Shown: positions 1 to 8,978, counted from the stretch's first letter. The stretch: DNA of 64,000 bases from Citrobacter telavivensis (GCA_009363175.1 CP045205.1:2542001-2606000), one strand, 5' to 3'. Made by a program: numbers and translations. The notes: generated by a model not told the origin, from the letters alone.

Positions 1-909
1 TGTTCATTATTTATGCTGTTTGCAAGCCAGAGCGCGCTGGCTGTCAGCTATCCACTACCACCTGAAGGAAGTCGTCTGGTCGGAAATCCGCTGACGATTA
101 CTGTCCCTGACAAGAATACTCAACCGCTTGAAGCTTTTGCCGCGCAGTACGGACAAGGGCTGAGCAATATGCTGGAAGCCAATCCGGATGTGGATGTGTT
201 CCTGCCGAAGTCGGGTTCAACGCTGGTTGTGCCGCAGCAAATCATTCTGCCGGCTACCGTTCGTCAGGGCATTGTCGTGAACGTGGCGGAGATGCGTCTC
301 TACTACTATCCGAACGGCAGTAATACCGTTGAGGTTTTCCCTATCGGTATTGGTCAGGCAGGGCGAGAAACGCCGCGTAACTGGGTGACGAAAGTTGAGC
401 GTAAGCAGGAGGCACCGAGTTGGACGCCAACGGCGAATACCCGTCGTGAATACGCGAGAAGGGGAGAAAGCCTGCCCGCCTTCGTTCCTGCCGGGCCGGA
501 TAACCCCATGGGGCTGTACGCTATCTATATCGGCAAGCTGTACGCTATTCATGGCACCAATGCTAATTTCGGCATTGGTCTGCGCGTGAGCCAGGGCTGC
601 ATTCGTTTACGCAACGATGATATCGAGCATCTGTTCCAGAATGTACCTGTGGGAACCCGCGTGCAGATCATCGATCAGCCGGTGAAAACCACCGCAGAAC
701 CGGATGGCAGTCGCTGGGTGGAAGTGCACGAACCACTGTCCCGTAACCGCTCAGAATATGAATCTGACAAAAAAGTCCCACTGCCGATCACGCCTGTGAT
801 GCGTAGCTTTATGAGCGGTGAGGGTGTGGATGTTCACCGCGTCAGCGAAGCGCTCGAACGCCGCTCGGGGATGCCCGTCAACATTAGCCATGGGCAAACC
901 GGAATTTGA
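1..909 (+). CDS. ldtA: L,D-transpeptidase LdtA (ErfK), 5' end cut by window
   Basis: Periplasmic L,D-transpeptidase that attaches Braun lipoprotein to peptidoglycan. The reading frame is open from base 1, and the first residues look like the end of a signal peptide (hydrophobic run, then ASQSALA), so the true start lies upstream of the window. After it comes a LysM-like segment (TQPLEAFAAQYGQGLSNMLEANP), then the YkuD catalytic domain with the HGTNANFGIG stretch and the catalytic-cysteine motif SQGCIRLR. Similarity to remembered E. coli LdtA is near full length. The gene ends in front of a strong terminator and a convergent tRNA-Asn, as in E. coli, where ldtA lies beside asnV. This is core genome. 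Confidence 0.95.
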   Translation, partial: CSLFMLFASQSALAVSYPLPPEGSRLVGNPLTITVPDKNTQPLEAFAAQYGQGLSNMLEANPDVDVFLPKSGSTLVVPQQIILPATVRQGIVVNVAEMRLYYYPNGSNTVEVFPIGIGQAGRETPRNWVTKVERKQEAPSWTPTANTRREYARRGESLPAFVPAGPDNPMGLYAIYIGKLYAIHGTNANFGIGLRVSQGCIRLRNDDIEHLFQNVPVGTRVQIIDQPVKTTAEPDGSRWVEVHEPLSRNRSEYESDKKVPLPITPVMRSFMSGEGVDVHRVSEALERRSGMPVNISHGQTGI

Positions 910-934
910 TGGCGCTGAGGCTGCTGTCAGAAAA

Positions 935-966
935 GCAAAAAGCCCGCTAAAAAGCGGGCTTTTTTA
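935..966. terminator. Rho-independent terminator between ldtA and tRNA-Asn
   Basis: A perfect 8-bp stem (AGCCCGCT / AGCGGGCT, loop AAAA) is flanked by A-rich and T-rich runs, so it can work in both directions. It serves ldtA on the plus strand and the tRNA on the minus strand. The same stem occurs near 2878, 5990 and 57605, always next to a tRNA-Asn gene or tRNA 3'-end remnant. Confidence 0.9.
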
Positions 967-969
967 ATA

Positions 970-1045
970 TGGCTCCTCTGACTGGACTCGAACCAGTGAC
1001 ATACGGATTAACAGTCCGCCGTTCTACCGACTGAACTACAGAGGA
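970..1045 (-). tRNA. tRNA-Asn (GTT anticodon)
   Basis: A 76-nt tRNA with encoded CCA. On the minus strand it starts TCCTCTGTAGTTCAGTCGG, carries the anticodon GTT in CTGTTAATC, has the TTCGAGTCC T-loop and ends GAGGAGCCA. It is identical to the copies at 2793 and 55226. It corresponds in position to asnV of E. coli beside ldtA. Confidence 0.98.
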
Positions 1046-1061
1046 ATCGTTGTGGAGGCTT

Positions 1062-1089
1062 ATCTTAGCGGCGAAAAATCTTTTGTCAA
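1062..1089 (-). promoter_or_regulatory. sigma-70 promoter of the first tRNA-Asn
   Basis: On the minus strand there is a consensus TTGACA -35 box, a 16-bp spacer and a TAAGAT -10 box. It lies just upstream of the tRNA. Confidence 0.75.
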
Positions 1090-1115
1090 ACCCCATTTCC
1101 GACATTGGCGATTAA

Positions 1116-2693
1116 TTGGCGCTTCTCTCAACAATTTGTTGCAATTGCAGTGATTTTATCGGGAAAAAACTTTGCAGCTTTTCCGTTTCTCCCTCATCAT
1201 TTGAAATGAGGTTTCAACTTTCTTCTCTAAGGTCCATTTTGAACGTCTCCGCAGCCCTACGCCAGGCCGTCGCCCGCACGCCCTGGTATGCCAAACGCAA
1301 GAGTTATAAGGTCCTTTTCTGGCGTGAAATTACCCCGCTTGCCGTGCCTATATTTCTGGAGAATACCTGTGTTTTGCTGATGGGCGTACTCAGTACGTTT
1401 CTGGTCAGTTGGTTGGGGAAGGAGGCGATGGCGGGCGTCGGTCTGGCCGACAGTTTCAATATGGTGATTATGGCCTTTTTTGCTGCTATCGATCTGGGAA
1501 CGACGGTCGTGGTGGCCTTTAGCCTCGGTAAGCGCGATCGCAGACGCGCCCGTGCGGCGGCCCGACAATCTCTGGTGATTATGACGCTGTTTGCCGTGAT
1601 TCTGGCGGCGGTGATTCACTACTTTGGTGCGCAGATTATCAATGTTGTTGCGGGAGAAGCAACGGCGGAAGTGAAGGCGCTGGCGCTGACCTATCTGGAA
1701 TTAACGGTCATTAGCTATCCTGCTGCGGCGATCGCCCTGATTGGCAGCGGTGCGTTGCGCGGTGCGGGCAATACGAAAATCCCACTGCTGATTAATGGTG
1801 GGATGAATATCCTCAACATCATCATCAGTAGCATCCTGATTTACGGGGTTTTTTCCTGGCAAGGGGTCGGTTTTGTCGGCGCTGGACTGGGCCTGACCAT
1901 TTCGCGCTATATCGGCGCGATCGCCATTATCTGGGTACTGATGATTGGGTTTAATCCGGCGCTGCGCATATCGCTGAAAAGTTATTTTAAACCGTTGAAC
2001 TTCGCCATCATCTGGGAAGTGATGGGGATTGGTATCCCAGCCAGTATTGAATCCGTACTGTTCAACGGCGGTAAGTTGTTAACGCAGATGTTCGTCGCGG
2101 GGATGGGGACCAGCGTCATTGCCGGTAATTTCATTGCTTTCTCCATTGCCGCGCTGATTAACCTACCGGGGAACGCGCTGGGGTCTGCATCCACCATCAT
2201 TACCGGAAGGCGTCTGGGAAACGGACAAATTGCCCAGGCAGAGATTCAACTGCGTCATGTGTTCTGGCTTTCCACTATTGGCCTGACCGCTATCGCCTGG
2301 TTGAGTGCACCGTTTGCCGGGCTGATGGCATCGTTTTACACCCGCGATCAGGAGGTAAAAGACGTTGTTGTCATCCTGATTTGGCTCAACGCGGCATTTA
2401 TGCCGATCTGGGCCGCTTCCTGGGTTTTACCTTCAGGGTTTAAAGGCGCGCGCGATGCTCGCTTCGCCATGTGGGTATCGATGCTGGGGATGTGGGGCTG
2501 CCGTGTGGTTGCTGGCTATACGCTGGGGATTGTACTAGGCTGGGGTGTCGTGGGGGTCTGGATGGGGATGTTCTTCGACTGGGCAGTACGTGCAGTGCTG
2601 TTTTACTGGCGTATGGTTAGCGGTCGTTGGCTCTGGAAGTATCCGCGTCCGAAACATGAAAAGGTGACAAAATCCCCCGTTGTGTCTGAATAA
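1116..2693 (+). CDS. yeeO: MATE-family flavin (FMN/FAD) exporter YeeO
   Basis: Inner-membrane multidrug/toxic-compound extrusion protein. YeeO of E. coli exports FMN and FAD. The protein is 525 residues with about twelve hydrophobic segments typical of MATE transporters, and it matches remembered E. coli YeeO almost throughout (for example KRKSYKVLFWREITPLAVPIF, and the end KSPVVSE). The frame opens with a TTG at 1116. The N-terminus of the family is variable, so the start is uncertain, and a later start nearer the conserved KRKSYKVLFW is possible. It sits between two tRNA-Asn genes, as in E. coli between asnU and asnW. This is core genome. Confidence 0.92.
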   Translation: MALLSTICCNCSDFIGKKLCSFSVSPSSFEMRFQLSSLRSILNVSAALRQAVARTPWYAKRKSYKVLFWREITPLAVPIFLENTCVLLMGVLSTFLVSWLGKEAMAGVGLADSFNMVIMAFFAAIDLGTTVVVAFSLGKRDRRRARAAARQSLVIMTLFAVILAAVIHYFGAQIINVVAGEATAEVKALALTYLELTVISYPAAAIALIGSGALRGAGNTKIPLLINGGMNILNIIISSILIYGVFSWQGVGFVGAGLGLTISRYIGAIAIIWVLMIGFNPALRISLKSYFKPLNFAIIWEVMGIGIPASIESVLFNGGKLLTQMFVAGMGTSVIAGNFIAFSIAALINLPGNALGSASTIITGRRLGNGQIAQAEIQLRHVFWLSTIGLTAIAWLSAPFAGLMASFYTRDQEVKDVVVILIWLNAAFMPIWAASWVLPSGFKGARDARFAMWVSMLGMWGCRVVAGYTLGIVLGWGVVGVWMGMFFDWAVRAVLFYWRMVSGRWLWKYPRPKHEKVTKSPVVSE

Positions 2694-2745
2694 ACGACGA
2701 AGTGGAGAATATTTCGGCAAACAGTCGCGATAGCGCATTCAGGCT

Positions 2746-2774
2746 TTGACATTGGCAGTGGGCGTCGCTAATAT
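2746..2774 (+). promoter_or_regulatory. Promoter of the second tRNA-Asn, with GC-rich discriminator
   Basis: A perfect TTGACA -35 box and a TAATAT -10 box are separated by 17 bp. They are followed by GCGCCCCG, the GC-rich discriminator typical of stringently controlled stable-RNA promoters. The tRNA starts at 2793. Confidence 0.85.
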
Positions 2775-2792
2775 GCGCCCCGTTCACACAAT

Positions 2793-2868
2793 TCCTCTGT
2801 AGTTCAGTCGGTAGAACGGCGGACTGTTAATCCGTATGTCACTGGTTCGAGTCCAGTCAGAGGAGCCA
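2793..2868 (+). tRNA. asnW: tRNA-Asn (GTT anticodon)
   Basis: A 76-nt tRNA, identical in sequence to the other two intact copies in this window but on the plus strand. Its place between yeeO and amn matches asnW of E. coli. The yeeN gene found between asnW and amn in E. coli is absent here. Confidence 0.97.
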
Positions 2869-2872
2869 GATT

Positions 2873-2903
2873 AAAAAAGCCCGCTTTTTAGCGGGCTTTT
2901 TGC
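2873..2903. terminator. Terminator shared by tRNA-Asn and amn
   Basis: The AGCCCGCT / AGCGGGCT stem with T-runs lies between the convergent tRNA and amn. It is the same element as at 941 and 57605. Confidence 0.88.
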
Positions 2904-2923
2904 TTTTCCATCTTCAGACCAGC

Positions 2924-4378
2924 TTAACGGAACGGCGGCTCGTTGAAGGTACGCAGTTTACGGGAGTGCAGACGGTCGCCTTCAGCACGCAGCAGATCAA
3001 TAGCGCGAATACCAATCTGCAGGTGTTCGGAAATTGCCCCCTCGTAGAAACGGTTTGCCTGACCGGGCAGTTTGATCTCGCCATGCAGTGGCTTATCAGA
3101 GACGCACAGCAAGGTGCCATATGGCACACGGAAACGGTAACCCTGCGCGGCAATAGTGGCGCTTTCCATGTCAATCGCCACGGCACGGCTCAGGTTAAAG
3201 CGTAGCGCTGAGGCGGAGTAGCGCAGTTCCCAATTGCGATCGGAAGTGGTCACCACGGTTCCGGTGCGCAGACGCTGTTTGACCTCTTCACCGGGCATGC
3301 CGCTGACCATCTTCGTTGCGTCATACAGGGCGCGCTGTACCTCAGCGATACTTGGAATCGGGATATCTGGCGGCAGTACCGCATCGAGCACCTGATCGTC
3401 ACGCAGGTAGGCATGAGCAAGCACGTAGTCGCCAATCGCCTGGCTTTCACGCAGACCGCCGCAGTGACCAATCATCAACCAGACATCCGGGCGCAGTACC
3501 GCCAGGTGGTCGCAGATCGTTTTGGCGTTGGACGGGCCTACACCAATATTCACCAGCGTGATCCCCTGACCGTCGGAAGTGATCAGATGCCATGCTGGCA
3601 TCTGATGTTTCTTCCATGCCAGATCGGAAATCGCTTCTTCGGGTGCTTCCGTTTCAGCCGTGATCCAGATCCCTCCGGCGCAGGAGAGGGCAATATACGG
3701 GCTGTCCGGATCCAGAATCTGGCTGCATCCCCAGCGTACAAACTCATCCACATAGCGGGTGTAGTTGGTGAACAACACGAACGGCTGAAAATGTTCCACT
3801 GGCGTCCCGGTATAGTGGCGCAAACGTGCAAGAGAGAAATCGACCCGGCGCGCGTCAAAGTGCGACAGGGGAGAATACTCGACCGGATGATAGATGCCAT
3901 CTGCGGTTTCATCGCCAATTTGCGCCAGCTCGGTGGTTGGGAAATGGCGGGTTAACCCGGCACTCATGGAGCGATCAAGTGTGAGTTCGGAACCATCAAT
4001 CACGTAGGGATAGGGGATTTCATGCTGCGAAGGCTCCACGGTTATCTGGGCGTCGTAATCCTGATACAGCAGCGTGAGCTGCTCTTCCAGATAGGGACGA
4101 AACAGTCCTGGCCGGGTGATGGTGGTGGTATAGCAACCCGCATGGGTAAAGCGTCCATACGCGCGGGTTTTGGGGGGGTTGGTGGCATTGCCATCCCAGG
4201 TAACAGAAAGCGATGGGTAAACAAAAAGACCTTTACTCCGGGCGATGATATCGGGAAGTTCCCCCGTTTCAATGTACTTGCCAATGGCACTGCGTAGCGC
4301 CTGAACTGACTGCTCGTAGAGTGCGTCAAGTTTTTCCAGCGCTTGTGCAGGTGTCAGGCTGGAGCCCTTACTCTTCAT
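2924..4378 (-). CDS. amn: AMP nucleosidase
   Basis: Cytosolic enzyme that splits AMP to adenine and ribose 5-phosphate, helping to control the AMP pool. The protein is 484 residues, the same length as the E. coli enzyme, and reads as an orthologue end to end (start MKSKGSSLTPAQALEKLDALYEQ in outline, end RKLRTFNEPPFR). The N-terminal part is the AMP-nucleosidase-specific domain. The C-terminal half is the nucleoside-phosphorylase-like catalytic domain (LVNIGVGPSNAKT, AIDMESATIAAQGYRF). A GGAGACA ribosome-binding sequence precedes the ATG. This is core genome, convergent with the tRNA-Asn. Confidence 0.97.
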   Translation of the reverse strand: MKSKGSSLTPAQALEKLDALYEQSVQALRSAIGKYIETGELPDIIARSKGLFVYPSLSVTWDGNATNPPKTRAYGRFTHAGCYTTTITRPGLFRPYLEEQLTLLYQDYDAQITVEPSQHEIPYPYVIDGSELTLDRSMSAGLTRHFPTTELAQIGDETADGIYHPVEYSPLSHFDARRVDFSLARLRHYTGTPVEHFQPFVLFTNYTRYVDEFVRWGCSQILDPDSPYIALSCAGGIWITAETEAPEEAISDLAWKKHQMPAWHLITSDGQGITLVNIGVGPSNAKTICDHLAVLRPDVWLMIGHCGGLRESQAIGDYVLAHAYLRDDQVLDAVLPPDIPIPSIAEVQRALYDATKMVSGMPGEEVKQRLRTGTVVTTSDRNWELRYSASALRFNLSRAVAIDMESATIAAQGYRFRVPYGTLLCVSDKPLHGEIKLPGQANRFYEGAISEHLQIGIRAIDLLRAEGDRLHSRKLRTFNEPPFR

Positions 4379-4493
4379 CTGTGTCTCCTTGTTCTACAGG
4401 TGTACTGCTCACCTGATAGTATGTCACCAGAATGTGAAACAAAAGGCAGAGTTTTAGAGAAGAGGCGAGAGCCGAATGGCCCTCGCAGAGTAC

Positions 4494-5810
4494 TCAGGCG
4501 TGTTGCTTATCTTTCATCAACAATGCGGTAGCGGCCGAGATCAGGCAGCCGGCCAGTAGATAGATAGCCACACTGTGCCAGTCGCCGCCAGAGAAGGTGA
4601 CCAACGCCGCAGCGATGAAGGGGGTAAATCCGCCGCCCACCACGCTGGCGACCTGATAACCCACGCCAGCCCCGCTGTAGCGATATCCCGCACCAAACAT
4701 GCCGGTGAACATGGGTTGCTGTACGCAGACCACCATGTCATGGGCGATATTGGCGAGCATTATCGAGAAGAAGACAATCCAGAAGATCGACTGTGATTCG
4801 AGCGCCATAAAGAACGGAAATGCGCTCAGCGTGCCAATCAACGCGCCGGTAATATAAACGCGTCGGCGGCCAAAACGATCTGCTAACCAGGCAAAGCAGG
4901 GGATAGTCAGACAGCTCAGCCCACCAACCAGCAGGCCAATATTCAAAAAGAGCTCACGCGGCAGACCAAGATTTTGCGTCGAGTAGTTCAGGGCGAAAGC
5001 GGTAACGATATACATGGTCAGCAGTTCGCACAGGCGAAGCGCAATAATCTTTAAAAATGCCCCCGGATGGCGGGCGAGCGCTTCCATCACCGGCAGGCGT
5101 TTTTTCTCTTCAGAGGGTTGCTGCTTTTGCTGTTCAAATTCAATGGACTCTTCCATCCCGTTTCTCACCCACAGCGCGCCAAGCACCAGGACGATGCTGA
5201 ACAGGAACGGAATGCGCCAGCCCCAGCTCAGAAACTGTTCGTCGGTGGTCAAATAACTGATCACTGACACAAGGCCGGTGGAAAGAAGCAAACCGACGCC
5301 GTAACCCACCTGTACTCCGCTGCTATAGAACGCTTTTTTGTTTTCTGGCGCACTTTCTACGGAGAGTAACGCGGCACCGCCCCACTCACCGCCGACGGCA
5401 AATCCCTGAATGGCGCGCAGCAGTACCAACAGCACCGGCGCCCACCAGCCGATAGCGGCGAATGAAGGAAGAATGCCGATCAATGCTGTGGCAATCCCCA
5501 TCATCCAGACGGTGAGCATCAGCATCCGCTTACGGCCTAAGCGATCGCCGAAGTGGCCGAAGATCACGCCGCCCAGCGGACGGAATAAGAAACCCACACC
5601 AAAGGTTGCAAATGCGGCAAGCGTGCCCATTGCCGGACTAACCTGTGGGAAAAACTCGCGGTTGAATACCAGGGCTGCGGTAATGCCATAAAGCAGAAAA
5701 TCGTACCAGTCGACGACGGCTCCGGCAAAGCTGCCCAGCGCGGCGCGTCGAGCGCGATTAATCGATGGGGTTTCCTCTGAGGAGGGCGTGGAGATGAGGG
5801 TGGAATCCAT
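4494..5810 (-). CDS. shiA: Shikimate transporter, MFS metabolite:H+ symporter
   Basis: Inner-membrane proton symporter for shikimate. The frame is open to 5864, but I place the start at the ATG at 5810 (MDSTLIST). That matches the E. coli ShiA start, gives 438 residues (the family length) and has AGGAT upstream. Twelve membrane segments are visible, with the MFS loop motif GHFGDRLGRKRML between TM2 and TM3 and its repeat WLADRFGRRRVYI. Similarity to E. coli ShiA is very high. amn and shiA are adjacent on the same strand, as in E. coli. This is core genome. Confidence 0.95.
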   Translation of the reverse strand: MDSTLISTPSSEETPSINRARRAALGSFAGAVVDWYDFLLYGITAALVFNREFFPQVSPAMGTLAAFATFGVGFLFRPLGGVIFGHFGDRLGRKRMLMLTVWMMGIATALIGILPSFAAIGWWAPVLLVLLRAIQGFAVGGEWGGAALLSVESAPENKKAFYSSGVQVGYGVGLLLSTGLVSVISYLTTDEQFLSWGWRIPFLFSIVLVLGALWVRNGMEESIEFEQQKQQPSEEKKRLPVMEALARHPGAFLKIIALRLCELLTMYIVTAFALNYSTQNLGLPRELFLNIGLLVGGLSCLTIPCFAWLADRFGRRRVYITGALIGTLSAFPFFMALESQSIFWIVFFSIMLANIAHDMVVCVQQPMFTGMFGAGYRYSGAGVGYQVASVVGGGFTPFIAAALVTFSGGDWHSVAIYLLAGCLISAATALLMKDKQHA

Positions 5811-5983
5811 AGTAATCCTGTCTGTACTGATTTTATTATTAGTATGGGAATGAGAGTCACACACATTGCGGCCAACCTATAAGCGGCTGCTATGAGACTA
5901 CCGCGGCAGACAGGAAGAGAAAACGATTTTTAATCCGACGAGAGCAGAACAGGGAAATTAAGCGAGTATGGTGTTCGGAAAAG

Positions 5984-6014
5984 CAAAAAACCCGCTAAAA
6001 AGCGGGCTTTTCAA
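5984..6014. terminator. Terminator at the ancestral tRNA-Asn site downstream of shiA
   Basis: The CCCGCT / AGCGGG stem with T-run is a relative of the terminators at 941 and 57605. It directly precedes a tRNA-Asn 3'-end fragment, showing that an intact tRNA once followed it. Confidence 0.75.
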
Positions 6015-6016
6015 AA

Positions 6017-6032
6017 TTTGGCTCCTCTGACA
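6017..6032. other. Attachment-site remnant: tRNA-Asn 3' end, left edge of island A
   Basis: TTTGGCTCCTCTGACAGG repeats the tRNA-Asn 3' end with one mismatch and then diverges into GATCGCC. About 85 bp to its right (GCCAGTGACTGGCTAATAAG ... AAGACCACCAGGATGAC) resemble the sequences after 9053 and 57650. This is the integrase-distal end sequence of this island family. Confidence 0.8.
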
Positions 6033-6155
6033 GGGATCGCCTTAGCCAGTGACTGGCTAATAAGCAAGCTCACTAACTCTCAATTCTCATCCTGCAAGAC
6101 CACCAGGATGACTACCAATCGACGCTGATGAGCGAATCAGGGGGCTGGGATGTCG

Positions 6156-7075
6156 TTACTTATTGTTGGAATTGGGGACATGCTGCTGCATCAATTCAAC
6201 GATCCAATCAATAAAAACGCGTAGTTTAGCGTTGACATGGCGGTTCGGCGGAAACGCCAGGTGCAGGGGCATTGGACTGATACGCCACTGCGCAAATAAC
6301 GGAATCAAAGAGCCAACAGCCTGATGTGGTGCCGCCATATAGACTGGCAGCACAATCACTCCTAACCCGGCTAACCCAGCTTCCAGGTAAGCATTGCCAT
6401 CATCCACGGCAAGTACATAGCTGCCCGTGATTTCAATATGTTCACTCTCATTGCGCAGTATCAGAGGATCAATCTTACCCGTGCGTGAGGACAAGAATCC
6501 CACGATGCGTGGTCGGTATTTTCCAGCTCTCGCGGGTGCGCAGGGACGCCAAGGCGTTCCACATAACCGGGGGCGACGTAGACGCCGATTTGCAAATCTC
6601 CGACATGGCGTGCGATTAGGGACTGGTCGTTGATTTCGCCACCGCGCAGGACGCAATCCACGTTGTCGCCGATCAGATCCACTATCCTGTCACTCACGCC
6701 CATGTCGAACTGGATATCTGGGTAGCGTGCGTGAAAAGCCGGTAGAGCCGGTATCAAAATGAAGCGGGCCAGTGGACTGGGCACATCCACCCGTAGCCGA
6801 CCCCTGGGCGTAATCGCCGCACTGGACAGGCTGTTTTCAGCATCCTCCATGTCTGCCAGCAGGCGGATGACGCGTTCGTAGTAGATCGCGCCATCGGGAG
6901 TCACGCCGAGCTTGCGGGTGGTGCGATGGAGCAACTTGACGCGCAGGCGCGCTTCCAGCTGCTGAATGAGTTGCGTCACCGTGGTTTTGCTCATATGAAG
7001 CGTTTGGGCAGCCTTTGTGAAGCTACCTGCCTCCACCACGCGAGCAAAGGCGCGCATCGCATCGAAACGATCCAT
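6156..7075 (-). pseudogene. LysR-family regulator, frameshifted
   Basis: Two minus-strand frames together make one LysR protein. Bases 7075 to about 6510 give the N-terminal helix-turn-helix (MDRFDAMRAFARVVEAGSF, AAQTLHMSKTTVTQLI) and half of the effector domain. The other frame resumes at RIVGFLSSRTGKIDPL and runs to 6156. Near 6505 the sequence reads CACGCATCG where CACCGCATCG would keep the frame, so a single missing C explains the break. Reconstituted length is about 305 residues, normal for the family. It is divergent from the RidA-like gene and is probably its former regulator. A sequencing error cannot be excluded. The broken product would lack half of the ligand-binding domain. Confidence 0.85.
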
Positions 7076-7097
7076 TCCTTATCCTCTCTTTTCACCG

Positions 7098-7120
7098 ATT
7101 GTTTGGATTTTACAAACAAT
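7098..7120. promoter_or_regulatory. Likely LysR operator, perfect 8-bp inverted repeat
   Basis: ATTGTTTG and CAAACAAT are separated by 7 bp, in the intergenic region between the LysR pseudogene and the RidA-like gene. Inverted repeats of this kind (T-N11-A within dyad symmetry) are the usual LysR-family binding sites. Confidence 0.6.
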
Positions 7121-7216
7121 GATGGACAAAGTCGCTTGTTTATCCACCCGATCCAGCACCTGTAAAGTGTCTTTATGTTCACCGGGCTGATTTCGCCCCA
7201 TTGCAAAGGTATAAAC

Positions 7217-7606
7217 ATGACAGCACGTGAAGCAGTTTTTCCCTTCGGTCGGCAGGCGCTCTATGAGCGCAATCGTTATTCACCAGCCATCAAATCCAAC
7301 GGTTTCTTGTTCGTTTCGGGGCAGGTTGGTAGCCGCGAGGATGGTTCGCCTGAGCACGATCTAAAAGCGCAGGTCAGGCTGGCATTCAATAATCTTAATG
7401 CTGTTCTCGCAGCTGCGGGCTGCACGTTCGGTGACGTGGTTGACGTTACCCTCTTTGTCGTTGATCCCGAGTCAAACCTCGACGCTATCTGGAGTATCCT
7501 GCCAGAATATTGGGGGGAAGCGCCTTACCCTACGTTGACTGGGATCGGCGTGACGTGGCTTTACGGCTTCAAGTTTGAGATTAAGGTGATTGCCAGGCTG
7601 CCCTAA
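7217..7606 (+). CDS. RidA/YjgF-family protein, non-RidA subgroup
   Basis: A small cytosolic protein of the RidA (YjgF/YER057c/UK114) superfamily, which forms trimers. Start chosen at 7217 (MTAREAVFPF) because AAAGGT lies 7 bases upstream; a longer frame from 7175 lacks a good ribosome-binding site. It has 129 residues. The N-terminal YSPAIKSNGFLFVSGQVG is typical. Archetypal RidA enzymes deaminate imines with a conserved arginine in PARSCV; here that place reads YPTLTGIGV, so the arginine is missing and imine deaminase activity is doubtful. It is followed by an oxidoreductase gene and faces a broken LysR gene, which suggests a small catabolic or detoxifying unit. Confidence 0.85.
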   Translation: MTAREAVFPFGRQALYERNRYSPAIKSNGFLFVSGQVGSREDGSPEHDLKAQVRLAFNNLNAVLAAAGCTFGDVVDVTLFVVDPESNLDAIWSILPEYWGEAPYPTLTGIGVTWLYGFKFEIKVIARLP

Positions 7607-7732
7607 CCGTTACGGGTCTTTCCGCCAATCGATAATTCAAGAAGGCAGCCCGCGCTGCCTGTAGAGGTATATGCCGGATCGGGATAGTTTGCCAGATTGG
7701 TCTGGATTTACTGATGAGACTGAGGAAAATTT

Positions 7733-8692
7733 ATGAAAGCAGCGGTTTATGACGTGGAAGGCGCTCCAGGCGTCCTGAAATATGTCGATATTCCGGAACC
7801 AGTCACAGGGCCTGATGACATCCTGATTTCTGTCGAGGCTATCTCGATTGAAGGTGGAGATCTGATCAATCGCCGTTCAACTCCGCCGCCTTTACCTTCA
7901 TGGATTGTCGGCTACGCGGCTGCGGGCACCGTTGTTGCCGTCGGATCGAAAGTCCGTAGCCGTGCGGTTGGGGACAGAGTCGCTGCTTTTCACATGCAGG
8001 GATCACATGCGGAACGTTGGGCTGTACCCGCGGAACGAACCTGGCTTATACCAGATGGGGTGGATATGGCAGAAGCGGCGGTGTTGCCGATTTCTTTTGG
8101 AACCGCGCATCATTGCCTTTTCACACGAGGCATGCTCCGGCATGGAGAAACCGTCCTTATTCAGGCCGCTGCTGGTGGCGTAGGGATCGCGGCCGTTCAG
8201 CTTGCCTCACAAGCAGGCGCAACAGTCATCGCTGTGACAAGCGGAACGCAGCGAAGAAACCGGCTGCTTGAACTTGGTGCCGCTCATGTCGTGGATCGCG
8301 CAGAGAATAACGTCGTGGACAGTGTCCGACAGTACACCCATGGCACCGGTGTTGACCTCGTCATCGATCCGGTGGGGACGACGTTGCCTGCTTCGCTTTC
8401 TGCACTCGCTCCGCAAGGACGTCTCGTCTTCGTCGGTAATGCGGGCGGTGGCAGTCTGACTGTCGATTTGTGGCCGCCAATGCAGTCTAACCAGACGCTC
8501 ATGGGGGTGTTCATGGGCCCCCTTTTTGAAAGGCCCGGCGTTCGGACAAGTGTGGACGACATGTTGCAGGCTGTAGCAGCAGGGCGCATCAGGGTTGTCA
8601 TTGACCGCATCTTCCCTCTGGCTAACGCTGCCGCGGCCCACGAATTCGCTGAGACAGCGAAACCGCTTGGCCGCATCGTTATGAAGCCATGA
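7733..8692 (+). CDS. Zinc-independent quinone-oxidoreductase-like MDR dehydrogenase
   Basis: A 319-residue member of the medium-chain dehydrogenase/reductase superfamily, quinone oxidoreductase (QOR) branch. It would reduce quinones or enones with NADPH in the cytosol. The GroES-like N-terminal domain is followed by the nucleotide-binding loop AAAGGVGIAAVQLA, and the end GRIVMKP is typical of the group. The cysteine-rich zinc loop of alcohol dehydrogenases is absent. The start has AGGAAAA upstream. It lies 126 bp after the RidA-like gene and is probably co-regulated with it. Substrate unknown. Confidence 0.85.
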   Translation: MKAAVYDVEGAPGVLKYVDIPEPVTGPDDILISVEAISIEGGDLINRRSTPPPLPSWIVGYAAAGTVVAVGSKVRSRAVGDRVAAFHMQGSHAERWAVPAERTWLIPDGVDMAEAAVLPISFGTAHHCLFTRGMLRHGETVLIQAAAGGVGIAAVQLASQAGATVIAVTSGTQRRNRLLELGAAHVVDRAENNVVDSVRQYTHGTGVDLVIDPVGTTLPASLSALAPQGRLVFVGNAGGGSLTVDLWPPMQSNQTLMGVFMGPLFERPGVRTSVDDMLQAVAAGRIRVVIDRIFPLANAAAAHEFAETAKPLGRIVMKP

Positions 8693-8978
8693 GGCGCATT
8701 TTCGCACCACGCTCTGAATAGCGGACATCGGGTATGGCTTCTCGGGTAGCAGGAATCTCCCAGAGTTTGTTTCTGGAATCGATCTCAGACCAACGGGCGA
8801 AACGTAGTTCGCTGGAACGGATAAACAGGTGCAGGGTGAGTGAGACTGCCAGGCGGGTTAATTCTCGTCCTTGCTGGTCGTCCTGAATACGGGTCAATAA
8901 TTCGGGTAGTCGTTCGAGTGAAAGCGCAGGGTAGTGGCGTTTAACGAGAGGGGAGATTATATCGTCCAGATTTTTCAC
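8679..8978 (-). pseudogene. Integrase remnant of island A (middle fragment)
   Basis: About 97 codons correspond to residues 190-285 of the intact integrase at 53811-55064 (for example RHYPALSLERLPELL here and RHYPALPLERLPELL there; FIRSSELRFARWSEID in both). The N-terminal and the catalytic HxxR/Tyr parts are missing, so it cannot work. Its right flank (8970-9053) is homologous to 55155-55241 beside the intact integrase. This marks the integrase-side end of a decayed island. Confidence 0.9.

Noticed and set aside
3413..3955. Plus-strand frame of 180 codons
   Set aside because: Antisense shadow of amn, which is an unambiguous orthologue.
8207..8728. Minus-strand frame of 173 codons
   Set aside because: Antisense of the quinone-oxidoreductase-like gene.
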